From: Flavobacterium faecale
GTDB lineage: Bacteria; Bacteroidota; Bacteroidia; Flavobacteriales; Flavobacteriaceae
Direction: 5' to 3'
DNA: 64,000 nt
NCBI RefSeq assembly: GCF_003076455.1
Contig: NZ_CP020918.1
Location: forward strand, 4,066,001 to 4,130,000
Positions 52,700-61,098 of this stretch are shown piece after piece (within the stretch, counting starts at the first letter, position 1; each line of letters starts with the position of its first letter). Below the pieces are notes generated by a model. It was not told the DNA's origin and did not search any database. It worked only from the letters and a program-made list of their open reading frames with translations. The position numbers were made by a program, and so were the translations under genes.

Positions 52700-55372
52700 A
52701 TGAAAAAAATCTATCTGTTATTTTTATTCTTAACGACAACTTTCTTGTTTGCTCAAAAAAGCATAACGGGAGTAGTAAAAGATCAAAACGGAGGCAGTTT
52801 GCCGGGTGTAAACATTATCGAGAAAGGAACCAACAAAGGAGTCTCTACTGATATTGACGGAAAATACAAGATTACAGTTGGCGATGGCGCAACATTGGTT
52901 TTTAGCTACATTGGCTATTCATCTATTGAAAAAGCGGCTACGGCTAGCGTGATTAATATTACATTAAAATCGGAAGGCGGAGAAGTTTTGCAAGACATTG
53001 TAATTGTAGGATCTAGAAATTCTAAAAGAACGGTTGTAAACTCAGCTGTACCAATTGATATTATTAATGTAAAAGATATCACCACTCAAAGTGGTAAAAT
53101 GGAGATTAACGAATTGTTGCAATACGTTGCTCCATCCTTTAACGCCAACAAACAATCTGGTTCTGACGGATCAGATCACGTTGACCCTGCATCGTTAAGA
53201 GGACTAGGACCTGACCAAACCTTAGTTTTGATTAACGGAAAAAGAAGACACCAATCGTCATTAATCAACCTTTTTGGTACTCGTGGACGTGGAAACACAG
53301 GAACAGATTTAAATGCTATTCCGGCGAGCTCAATAAAAAGAATCGAAATTTTGAGAGATGGTGCTGCCGCACAATATGGTTCTGATGCTATCGCGGGTGT
53401 TGTAAATATTGTATTGAACGACAATGTTGACGAGTTTACAGGATCTGTAACTTATGGTGCCTACAATACAAATGCAAAAGGAGATTTTCCTGCAGGAACT
53501 GCTAATACAGATGACAACCGTTTGGACTTGAACGGTAACGGAAACTCAATTGGGAACAACCAGTCTTTTGATGGTGGATCGGTAAAAGTTGGAGCAAATT
53601 ATGGTGTTGCTATTGGTGACAAAGGTGGTTTTGCCAATTTTACAACTGAATATATCAACAAAAATAAAACATTACGTCCTGGATTTGATTTTAGAAAAGG
53701 TTTTGGAGAAGCTGCAATACAAGGATTTAATTTGTTTGCCAACATGATGATTCCAGTATCAGACAAAACAGAATTCTATGCTTTTGGTGGTAGAAATTTT
53801 AGAGATACAGACGCATACGCTTTTACACGTAATGATGGAGCGAGAGTAGTAGAATCAATTTATCCAGGAGGATACAGCCCAAGAATTACTTCAAACATTT
53901 TGGATAATTCACTTGCAGTTGGTTTTAGAACGACTACAACGGGTGGTTGGAAACTAGACTTTAGTAATACGAACGGGAAAAACCTTTTTCACTATTATGT
54001 AAAAGGAACTTTAAATGCTTCGTTAGAAAATGCTTCGCCTACTGACTTTGATGCGGGTGGACATAGTTTGACTCAAAACACAACCAATCTTGACATCTCT
54101 AAAAATTATGACATACTAGAAGGTTTCAACGTTGCCTTTGGTAGTGAGTACAGAACAGAGAAGTTCACCATTTTTGCTGGAGAAGAAGGATCATATGCTA
54201 CATACGACACCAACGGAAAGGTAATTACTGATCCAATAACGCAATCTGCTCCTATTGATGCCATCTCAGGTGATCCAAGACCAGGAGGTTCTCAAGGTTT
54301 CCCTGGATACAGCCCTGCAAATGCCGTTGATAAAACGAGATCTAACGTTTCATTGTATTCTGATTTAGAGTTAGACGTAACCAAAGCATTTTTAGTAAGC
54401 GGTGCCGTTCGTTATGAGCATTACAGCGATTTTGGAAGTACTTTGAACGGAAAATTGGCTGCTAGATTGAAAGTAAATAACAATATCAACCTTAGAGGTT
54501 CTGTAAGTACAGGATTTAGAGCACCATCTTTGGCTCAAGTATATTACAACTTACGTTTCACCAACTTTAATGCGGGAGGTGCATCTGAAGTTCTATTATC
54601 TCCTAATAGTAGTCCAGTAACCAAAGCATTTGGGATTAACAAATTAAATGAAGAACGTGCATTAAATGCTTCGTTAGGATTCACTGCTAATTTTGGTGAC
54701 TTTACTGCTACAGTAGATGGATATTACATCAAAGTAAAAGACCGTATTGTATTGACTGGTTATTTTGACGCAACTGCATTCAATCTTGGAGTTGACAAAG
54801 CTCAGTTTTTTGTAAACGGTGCAGATACTAAAACAAATGGATTGGATTTGGTTTTTGCTTGGAAAAAGAAAATTGGAGCTCAAACTTTAGGCGCTACTTT
54901 GGTAGGAAACATCAATGACATGAAAATAGCTAAAGTAAAAAATGGAAGTCTAGACGAGCAAATTTTCTTTGGAGAAAGAGAAAAAGCATTCCTTTTGGCG
55001 TCTGCTCCAGCTAGTAAATTTGGTTTAAACCTTAGCTACGAAAGGAACAAACTAAACGCTGGATTAGCTTTCACTCGTTTTAGCGAAGTGAAATTATTAG
55101 ATTATCAAGCTACAGAACCTACTGCAGATTATGCTAGTTTTGATGACAAAATTCAAAAAGCAACCGATTTGTACACAGCAAAAATCACTACTGATCTAAC
55201 TGTAGGATACAAATTATCTAAAACAACCAAATTAAGCCTTGGAGCCAACAACTTATTCAACATCTACCCCGATCAACAAGATGACTGGGTTGAAGGTGGT
55301 GGATATTGGGATGCCGTTCAAATGGGTTTTGGAGGCGCATACTACTATGCTAGATTAGGTTTCAACTTCTAG
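52700..55372 (+). CDS. TonB-dependent receptor, paralogue of the one at 35160
   Basis: An 890-residue outer-membrane receptor: signal peptide (to TFLFAQK), carboxypeptidase-regulatory-like domain (GVVKDQNGGSLPGVNIIEKG), linker with SAVPID, plug (LRGLGPDQTLVLINGKRRHQ and IEILRDGAAAQYGSDAIAGV) and a barrel ending ARLGFNF. The ATG at 52700 starts the signal peptide; ten upstream in-frame codons are Lys/Asn-rich. No SusD or ABC partner is adjacent, so the ligand is unknown. The promoter is unclear; TATCTTG near 52666 is an imperfect box. Confidence 0.93.
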   Translation: MKKIYLLFLFLTTTFLFAQKSITGVVKDQNGGSLPGVNIIEKGTNKGVSTDIDGKYKITVGDGATLVFSYIGYSSIEKAATASVINITLKSEGGEVLQDIVIVGSRNSKRTVVNSAVPIDIINVKDITTQSGKMEINELLQYVAPSFNANKQSGSDGSDHVDPASLRGLGPDQTLVLINGKRRHQSSLINLFGTRGRGNTGTDLNAIPASSIKRIEILRDGAAAQYGSDAIAGVVNIVLNDNVDEFTGSVTYGAYNTNAKGDFPAGTANTDDNRLDLNGNGNSIGNNQSFDGGSVKVGANYGVAIGDKGGFANFTTEYINKNKTLRPGFDFRKGFGEAAIQGFNLFANMMIPVSDKTEFYAFGGRNFRDTDAYAFTRNDGARVVESIYPGGYSPRITSNILDNSLAVGFRTTTTGGWKLDFSNTNGKNLFHYYVKGTLNASLENASPTDFDAGGHSLTQNTTNLDISKNYDILEGFNVAFGSEYRTEKFTIFAGEEGSYATYDTNGKVITDPITQSAPIDAISGDPRPGGSQGFPGYSPANAVDKTRSNVSLYSDLELDVTKAFLVSGAVRYEHYSDFGSTLNGKLAARLKVNNNINLRGSVSTGFRAPSLAQVYYNLRFTNFNAGGASEVLLSPNSSPVTKAFGINKLNEERALNASLGFTANFGDFTATVDGYYIKVKDRIVLTGYFDATAFNLGVDKAQFFVNGADTKTNGLDLVFAWKKKIGAQTLGATLVGNINDMKIAKVKNGSLDEQIFFGEREKAFLLASAPASKFGLNLSYERNKLNAGLAFTRFSEVKLLDYQATEPTADYASFDDKIQKATDLYTAKITTDLTVGYKLSKTTKLSLGANNLFNIYPDQQDDWVEGGGYWDAVQMGFGGAYYYARLGFNF

Positions 55373-55390
55373 TCCATACTCAGCATAATA

Positions 55391-55440
55391 AAATGTCATT
55401 TAATAATACGTATTTGTATTATTAAATGACATTTTTTTTG
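55391..55440 (+). terminator. TonB receptor terminator
   Basis: A perfect 19-bp stem (55391-55409 with 55416-55434) followed by a T tract. Confidence 0.85.
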
Positions 55441-55506
55441 GTCGAAATATCAAATACTGAATAATTATTTCATCACTATGAATAATTATTAGAGAAGATT
55501 TCAAAC

Positions 55507-55540
55507 AAAAAAATCCTGAATGAAAATTCAGGATTTTTTT
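55507..55540. terminator. Ferredoxin terminator (bidirectional form)
   Basis: A 15-bp perfect stem (55507-55521 with 55526-55540) with A and T tracts on the two arms. It follows the ferredoxin stop codon on the minus strand. Confidence 0.85.
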
Positions 55541-55563
55541 GTTTTATACGAAATCGTAGAATA

Positions 55564-55914
55564 CTAATCGTTATGTAAAAATGCTTGTCTGTTTAACAAT
55601 GTTTCTTCATCTTCTACATGATTATCATCTGGAATACAACAATCAACAGGACAAACAGCAGCACATTGAGGTTCATCGTGAAAACCTTTACACTCTGTAC
55701 ATTTTCCTGGTACAATATAGTATACTTCATCAGAGATTGGAGTTTGAGCATCTTCAGCATCAACTTCAGTTCCATCAGGAAGCACTACTTTTCCACTTAA
55801 TTTTGTACCATCTTTATATCTCCAATCATCAGCTCCTTCATAGATTGCTGTATTTGGACATTCTGGTTCACATGCACCACAGTTGATACATTCGTCTGTT
55901 ATGATAATTGCCAT
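55564..55914 (-). CDS. 4Fe-4S dicluster ferredoxin
   Basis: A 116-residue ferredoxin with two cysteine clusters: [12 protein letters not shown] near residues 9-20 and [18 protein letters not shown] near 74-91. The longer spacing in the second cluster is typical of the Allochromatium-type insertion. It carries electrons in the cytosol, partner unknown. It is divergent from acyl-CoA reductase, an arrangement I recall from other Flavobacteria. It is followed by a strong hairpin terminator. Confidence 0.93.
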   Translation of the reverse strand: MAIIITDECINCGACEPECPNTAIYEGADDWRYKDGTKLSGKVVLPDGTEVDAEDAQTPISDEVYYIVPGKCTECKGFHDEPQCAAVCPVDCCIPDDNHVEDEETLLNRQAFLHND

Positions 55915-55980
55915 TTTCTTATGTTATTGGTTTATCTAAGTTAAAAGATTAGAATCAAAAAAAACATTTGACACTAGACT

Positions 55981-56012
55981 TTTGACTTTCGACTTATTAA
56001 ATCTTACTTTTG
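55981..56012 (+). promoter_or_regulatory. Promoter of the acyl-CoA reductase-serC genes
   Basis: TTTG (55981-55984), 20-bp spacer, TACTTTTG (56005-56012), close to the phylum consensus. The leader to the ATG is about 32 nt. Confidence 0.6.
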
Positions 56013-56050
56013 TGCAAAATTACAATCAAAACATTTCATAAACAAACATT

Positions 56051-57109
56051 ATGACATTAGAAACTAAAAAAAATGCTTTTATTGAACTAGGAAAATTCTT
56101 GTCTCAGTTTACTGAAGCCGGAAACGCCCAAAAAGAAGATGTTTTGGGTAACGACATTTTTTTCGATTCTTTTGTAGATTTGATTCTGCTCACGCAATCC
56201 CACAATGGTTGGTATACGCCCGAACAAGTGTACTTTGCTTTGCAATCATGGTCTGAGGCGCTTACCCAAGAAAACCTTAATACTTGGCTAAATGCTTATG
56301 ATCTAAATGCTGTTTCAGAAAAAACGGTGGCATTGATATTAGCAGGAAATATTCCACTAGTTGGATTTCATGATTTTTTATCCGTTTTGATTTGTGGCCA
56401 TCGTGCATTGATCAAATTATCATCAAACGACCAACACTTGTTGCCATTTTTAGCAAAGTACCTTATACACGTACAAGCTGAATTTTCGAAAAAAATTATA
56501 TTTGCTGAAGGTAAATTAGAAAATTTTGATCTTGTAATTGCAACGGGGAGCAACAATACTGCACGTTACTTTGAATTCTACTTTAAAGACAAGCCTTCTA
56601 TTATTCGAAAAAGTAGAAACTCTATTGCTATTTTAAATGGCGGAGAAACTAAAGAACAATTAACAGCTTTGGGAGAAGATATCTTTAGGTACTTTGGCCT
56701 TGGTTGCCGTAATGTTTCGAAACTATTTGTACCTAAGGGCTACGTATTCGATCCTTTCTTTGAGGCTATGTTTGCTTACCAAGGTGTAATCCATTATGAA
56801 AAGTATGCGAACAACTATGACTACAACAAAGCGGTGTTTTTGATGAGTAATTTCAAATTGCTCGATAATGGCTTTTTAACAATAAAAGAAGATGCAAGTC
56901 ACGCCTCACCTATCTCTAGCGTGTTTTATGAATTTTATGATAATTTGGCTGATTTAGATCAAAAACTACAGCAAGAGGAAGAAAACATTCAATGTATCGT
57001 AAGTAATAATCTAATTGCAAACAGTATTGCTTTTGGACAAACGCAAAAACCTAATTTATGGGATTATGCAGATAATGTAGATACTATAACGTTTTTGTTA
57101 ATAACATAA
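56051..57109 (+). CDS. Acyl-CoA reductase (LuxC-like)
   Basis: A 352-residue aldehyde-dehydrogenase-fold protein of the LuxC/acyl-CoA reductase type. VALILAGNIPLVGFHDFLSV is an early family motif, LVIATGSNNTARYFEFYF the cofactor region, and GLGCRNVSKLFVPKGYVFDP carries the conserved GxGCRN cysteine, C218, as probable acyl-thioester nucleophile. It lies upstream of serC in the same direction with a 93-bp gap. Reduction of a fatty acyl-CoA to aldehyde is the family activity; the substrate here is unproven. Confidence 0.85.
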   Translation: MTLETKKNAFIELGKFLSQFTEAGNAQKEDVLGNDIFFDSFVDLILLTQSHNGWYTPEQVYFALQSWSEALTQENLNTWLNAYDLNAVSEKTVALILAGNIPLVGFHDFLSVLICGHRALIKLSSNDQHLLPFLAKYLIHVQAEFSKKIIFAEGKLENFDLVIATGSNNTARYFEFYFKDKPSIIRKSRNSIAILNGGETKEQLTALGEDIFRYFGLGCRNVSKLFVPKGYVFDPFFEAMFAYQGVIHYEKYANNYDYNKAVFLMSNFKLLDNGFLTIKEDASHASPISSVFYEFYDNLADLDQKLQQEEENIQCIVSNNLIANSIAFGQTQKPNLWDYADNVDTITFLLIT

Positions 57110-57202
57110 GGAAAATTTTAAAAATTATTATGAATTATTTAATGCTTATTCCCGTGCGATTGCCGAAATTTGCATTTTAATTTTTTGGACATATACTACA
57201 CC

Positions 57203-58273
57203 ATGAAAAAACACAACTACAGCGCAGGACCATCAATTTTACCTCAAGAAGTTTTTGAAAAATCAGCTCAAGCTATTTTAGATTTCAACAACTCGGGATT
57301 GTCAATTTTAGAAATTTCACACCGTAGTAAAGATTTCGTTGCTGTAATGGACGAAGCTAGAGCTCTTGCATTAGAGTTACTAGGACTTGAAGGCAAAGGA
57401 TATCAAGCACTTTTTCTTGCTGGCGGAGCTAGTACAGAATTCTTAAGAGCACCATACAACTTGATGAAAGAAAATGGTAAAGCGGCATATTTAGATTCAG
57501 GAACTTGGGCAACTGCAGCAATTAAAGAAGCTAAGCTTTTTGGAGAAACGGTTATCGTAGCTTCATCAAAAGATGATAATTATAATAATGTACCTAAGGG
57601 ATATGAAATTCCTGCAGATGCAGATTATTTTCACTGTACCTCAAACAATACGATTTTTGGAACACAAATGAAATCTTTCCCACAAACGAACGTACCAGTG
57701 GTATGTGACATGAGTTCGGATATTTTTTCTAGAGTGATTGATTTTAGCAAATTTGATATTATTTATGCTGGTGCTCAAAAAAACATGGGACCTGCAGGAG
57801 CTACTCTAGTAGTTATCAAAGAAGAAATTCTTGGTAAAAACGGAAGAAGCATTCCAAGTATATTAGATTATGCAAAACATATAAAAGCAGACAGTATGTT
57901 TAATACTCCTCCTGTTTTTCCAGTATACGTTTCATTATTGACAATGAAATGGATCAAGGAAAAAGGTGGTGTTGCTGCTGTTGAAAAACTAAACAACGAA
58001 AAAGCAGCTTTGATTTACGGAGAAATTGATAGAAATCCTTTATTCAAAGGAGCTGCAGTTAATGAGGACCGTTCAAACATGAACGCAACCTTCTTATTAA
58101 CAAATCCAGAGCATGCTGAAACATTTGATAAAATGTGGAAAGAAGCTGGAATTTCAGGTTTGCCTGGTCACCGTTCAGTTGGTGGTTACAGAGCATCTAT
58201 ATACAATGCTATGCCAATTGAGAGCGTACAAGTATTGGTAGATGTGATGCAAGCTTTAGAAAAAAACGTTTAA
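57203..58273 (+). CDS. serC: Phosphoserine aminotransferase
   Basis: A 356-residue class V, PLP-dependent enzyme converting 3-phosphohydroxypyruvate and glutamate to phosphoserine. The start motif HNYSAGPSILPQEV is diagnostic, the PLP lysine is in YAGAQKNMGPAG, and the phosphate-binding end is SGLPGHRSVGGYRAS. The ATG at 57203 gives the family N-terminus; 11 upstream codons are not conserved. serA follows after a 199-bp gap that holds repeat copy F. Confidence 0.96.
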   Translation: MKKHNYSAGPSILPQEVFEKSAQAILDFNNSGLSILEISHRSKDFVAVMDEARALALELLGLEGKGYQALFLAGGASTEFLRAPYNLMKENGKAAYLDSGTWATAAIKEAKLFGETVIVASSKDDNYNNVPKGYEIPADADYFHCTSNNTIFGTQMKSFPQTNVPVVCDMSSDIFSRVIDFSKFDIIYAGAQKNMGPAGATLVVIKEEILGKNGRSIPSILDYAKHIKADSMFNTPPVFPVYVSLLTMKWIKEKGGVAAVEKLNNEKAALIYGEIDRNPLFKGAAVNEDRSNMNATFLLTNPEHAETFDKMWKEAGISGLPGHRSVGGYRASIYNAMPIESVQVLVDVMQALEKNV

Positions 58274-58339
58274 GACCTTATAGACTCATCTATAGAAGGG
58301 TCTTTGCAATCAAAACGTATTTCACTAGCAGAGGCTCTA

Positions 58340-58420
58340 GCCCCGATAGAAGTGGAAATCCTTGTGGCGGCAGACATCTACGCCGACACAAGATTGAAAC
58401 GGATAGCGGGAAATAGCTTC
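58340..58420 (+). repeat. Interspersed hairpin element, copy F, between serC and serA
   Basis: GCCCCGATAGAAGTGGAAATC, then an 11-bp stem with one mismatch (CTTGTGGCGGC at 58361-58371 with GCCGACACAAG at 58382-58392), then GATTGAAACGGATAGCGGGA and AATAGC. It sits between two genes of one pathway. Confidence 0.7.
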
Positions 58421-58472
58421 TAAAACATTCAATTAATTTGTGGAGCATATCCTCGTAATTTAATAAAAGAAC

Positions 58473-59423
58473 ATGAAAGTATTAGCAAATGATGGGATTT
58501 CAAAAAGTGGAATCTTAGCTTTAGAAAAAGGTGGTTTTGAAGTAATCACTACAAAAGTCGCGCAAGAGCAAGTAGCAAACTACATTAATGAAAATAATGT
58601 AACTGTAATTTTGGTTCGTAGTGCTACTAAAGTTCGTAAAGACATTATCGACGCTTGTCCTGGTATCAAAATTATTGGTCGTGGTGGTGTTGGAATGGAC
58701 AACATTGACGTAGAATACGCAAAAAGTAAAGGAATCAACGTAATCAATACACCAGCATCATCATCAGAATCTGTTGCTGAATTGGTATTTGGTCACTTGT
58801 TCTCTGGTGTACGTTTCTTGTATGATTCTAACAGAAACATGCCATTGGAAGGAGACACTAAATTCAATGATTTGAAGAAAGCTTATGCTGACGGAATCGA
58901 ATTGAGAGGTAAAACTTTGGGTATTGTAGGTATTGGTCGTATTGGTCAAGCTACAGCAAAAATGGCTCTAGGTTTGGGTATGAAAGTGATCGCTGCAGAT
59001 AGTTTTATTCCGCAGGTAGATGTTAAAGTAGAATTCTTTGACGGACAATCTATCACAACTACAATTGTTTCTCAATCATTGGAATCAGTTTTTAAAGAAG
59101 CTGACTTCATCACATTGCACGTACCTGCACAAGACGGATACATCGTTTCTGCAAAAGAATTTGCAATAATGAAAGATGGTGTTGGTATTGTAAACTGTGC
59201 TCGTGGTGGTGTAATCAACGAAGTAGACTTAGTTGCTGCTTTGGATAGCAGAAAAGTTGCTTTTGCAGGTTTAGACGTTTTCGAAAACGAACCAACTCCA
59301 GCTACTCAATTATTGATGCACCCAAACATCTCTTTGACTCCACATATTGGTGCAGCAACAGGTGAAGCACAAGATAGAATTGGAACAGAATTAGCATCTC
59401 AAATCATTGCTTTGATTGGATAA
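58473..59423 (+). CDS. serA: D-3-phosphoglycerate dehydrogenase
   Basis: A 316-residue D-2-hydroxyacid dehydrogenase that oxidises 3-phosphoglycerate with NAD to start serine synthesis. The NAD loop is GIVGIGRIGQATA, the catalytic Arg is in NCARGG, Glu in ENEPTP and His in TPHIGAATGEA. It lacks the C-terminal ACT/regulatory domain, as in the short SerA type, so allosteric serine inhibition is not expected by that route. Context beside serC supports the substrate. Confidence 0.94.
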   Translation: MKVLANDGISKSGILALEKGGFEVITTKVAQEQVANYINENNVTVILVRSATKVRKDIIDACPGIKIIGRGGVGMDNIDVEYAKSKGINVINTPASSSESVAELVFGHLFSGVRFLYDSNRNMPLEGDTKFNDLKKAYADGIELRGKTLGIVGIGRIGQATAKMALGLGMKVIAADSFIPQVDVKVEFFDGQSITTTIVSQSLESVFKEADFITLHVPAQDGYIVSAKEFAIMKDGVGIVNCARGGVINEVDLVAALDSRKVAFAGLDVFENEPTPATQLLMHPNISLTPHIGAATGEAQDRIGTELASQIIALIG

Positions 59424-59449
59424 GCAACGTTAATTTATCATAATTTAAG

Positions 59450-59490
59450 GAGGATTAGTTACTATTTATTAGCTAATCCTCTTTTTTTTT
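59450..59490 (+). terminator. serA terminator
   Basis: GAGGATTAG (59450-59458) pairs with CTAATCCTC (59473-59481), followed by nine T. Confidence 0.85.
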
Positions 59491-59538
59491 ATTAAATTTG
59501 AGATATAACTTAATAATAACAATAATTCGATATAAACT

Positions 59539-60093
59539 ATGTTTGAACAATTAACACAATTAGCACAACAATTTGGAGTAGATTCAGTAGTAAATAATGC
59601 AGCTGTTCCTAATGAAAAAAATGAAGCAGTAATAGGAGAAGCAAGCAACTCGGTAATTAGCGGATTGCAAAAAATTGTAGCCGATGGTGGTATTGATCAA
59701 CTAGCTGGTTTGTTTCAAGGTAACAATGCAAAAGACGCAAGCAACCCTGTAGTACAACAATTAACACAACAACTGTCTGGAAACTTAGGTTCTAAACTTG
59801 GATTGGATAGTGGCGCAGCATCTGGTGTTGCTGCGAGTTTGATTCCGCAAATCTTAGGTTCATTAGTAGGTAAGGCTAAAGATCCAAATGACTCAAGTTT
59901 TCAAATCTCAGATATTATTGGTGCAATCTCTGGTGGTGGCGATAATAGCGGTATCATGGATACCATTTCTAAATACGGAGGTCAATTTGGACTGGATCAA
60001 AACGGAGACGGAAAGGTTGATGTTTCTGATGCAATGGACTTGGCTTCAAAAAATGGCTTAGGCGGTGTTCTAGGTGGTTTATTCGGAAAATAA
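59539..60093 (+). CDS. DUF937 (YidB-like) protein with a calcium-loop-like insert
   Basis: A 184-residue protein with low-complexity helical repeats rich in Gln, Ala and Gly (VSASLIPQILGSLVGKA-type pattern). Near the C-terminus DQNGDGKVDVSDAMDLA has the spacing of a dockerin/EF-hand calcium loop (D-x-N-x-D-G-x-V-D), and the tail GLGGVLGGLFGK is glycine-rich. There is no signal peptide. DUF937 function is unknown. It is monocistronic with its own terminator. Confidence 0.85.
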   Translation: MFEQLTQLAQQFGVDSVVNNAAVPNEKNEAVIGEASNSVISGLQKIVADGGIDQLAGLFQGNNAKDASNPVVQQLTQQLSGNLGSKLGLDSGAASGVAASLIPQILGSLVGKAKDPNDSSFQISDIIGAISGGGDNSGIMDTISKYGGQFGLDQNGDGKVDVSDAMDLASKNGLGGVLGGLFGK

Positions 60094-60113
60094 TCTTTCG
60101 GAAAACGATACAA

Positions 60114-60150
60114 AAAAGAGCAACTTTATACGAGTTGCTCTTTTTTTTTG
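60114..60150 (+). terminator. DUF937 gene terminator
   Basis: AAAAGAGCAACT (60114-60125) pairs perfectly with AGTTGCTCTTTT (60133-60144), followed by a T tract. Confidence 0.85.
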
Positions 60151-60219
60151 TTCGAAAATAACTTCAGTTACCATCCAATTATTTTTTTGTAACTTTATAA
60201 TCATTACAAAAGATCAAAA

Positions 60220-60654
60220 ATGAAAAAGGGATTAGTTCTATTTGCAATCATTTTGTTCCTGCAGTACAGCTGTACGGGAACCAAATCTGCTGTAGTGAAT
60301 AATAATACAACGGGTCAGGTTCTCAATGATACCGTCAAAATTGTTAATGACTCCTTACAATATGAAGTAATCATAATTGACAACGGCTACAGCACTTGGC
60401 TTGCCAGCCGAGCCCTTCCTCGTAATTATCACTCCCAGCAATTTTTAGAATTAAAAAATCAGCTTTACGTTAACGAATGGAACAATCGCGTATTACAGCC
60501 GCAACGATACAGCCCTAGTTTGTACGAATTGACCATAAACTACGACCCCTCAATAAATTATGGTTATGAGGTAAATTACCTAATTTACAACTACATGATT
60601 TTTTTTCAAAATACCTACAAACAAAAACTTTATGGTTACGTTCCTCTAAGATAA
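60220..60654 (+). CDS. DUF6146 family lipoprotein
   Basis: A 144-residue protein with a lipoprotein signal peptide (LQYSCTGT). The body has the aromatic-rich pattern YSTWLASRALPRNYHSQQFL, LYVNEWNNRVLQPQRYSPSL and INYGYEVNYLIYNYMIFFQN, which I recognise as DUF6146 from Flavobacteria. Function unknown. TAACTTTA at 60190 is one base off a -7 box. Confidence 0.8.
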   Translation: MKKGLVLFAIILFLQYSCTGTKSAVVNNNTTGQVLNDTVKIVNDSLQYEVIIIDNGYSTWLASRALPRNYHSQQFLELKNQLYVNEWNNRVLQPQRYSPSLYELTINYDPSINYGYEVNYLIYNYMIFFQNTYKQKLYGYVPLR

Positions 60655-60660
60655 TGTTCT

Positions 60661-60668
60661 TATATTTG
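60661..60668 (+). promoter_or_regulatory. Candidate -7 box of the DUF6787 gene
   Basis: TATATTTG, exact match, 17 bp before the ATG and 6 bp after the DUF6146 stop. The downstream gene may have its own transcript. Confidence 0.35.
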
Positions 60669-60685
60669 TATTCATTATAAATAAA

Positions 60686-60988
60686 ATGAAGAAATTAAAA
60701 GAACGCTGGGGCATTGAATCAAACCTTCAATTAACCATAATATTTATCGTTTTTGCTATCACTGGCTCTGCCTCTGCTTGGCTGTCTCGCTTTGCTGTGG
60801 ACTGGTTTGGGCTGACCAAAGCCATGTTGGGCTTACTATACACACCTGTTCGTTTGATTTTAATCTTTCCTATTTACCAAGTATTATTAGTCTTGATTGG
60901 CTTTCTTTTTGGGCAGTTCAAATTCTTTTGGGCATTCGAAAAAAAGATGCTTCGAAGCATGGGTTTGGGATTCTTATTCAAATCATAA
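60686..60988 (+). CDS. DUF6787 family membrane protein
   Basis: A 100-residue protein with two to three membrane helices (LTIIFIVFAITGSASAWLSR, LILIFPIYQVLLVLIGFLFG) and the motif RWGIESNLQ at the N-terminus, ending FEKKMLRSMGLG. I recognise the pattern as DUF6787, without known role. It lies 31 bp after the DUF6146 gene and upstream of the OstA-like gene. Confidence 0.8.
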   Translation: MKKLKERWGIESNLQLTIIFIVFAITGSASAWLSRFAVDWFGLTKAMLGLLYTPVRLILIFPIYQVLLVLIGFLFGQFKFFWAFEKKMLRSMGLGFLFKS

Positions 60989-61098
60989 GTTAGTATTAAA
61001 CACTAACTGTACAGCAAAAAAATCAAAAGACAGACCAACCTTCCCAATAGAATCCTAAAATTGAAGTAGTCTACCAAAAACTTGAAAGCGTTTGCGGT

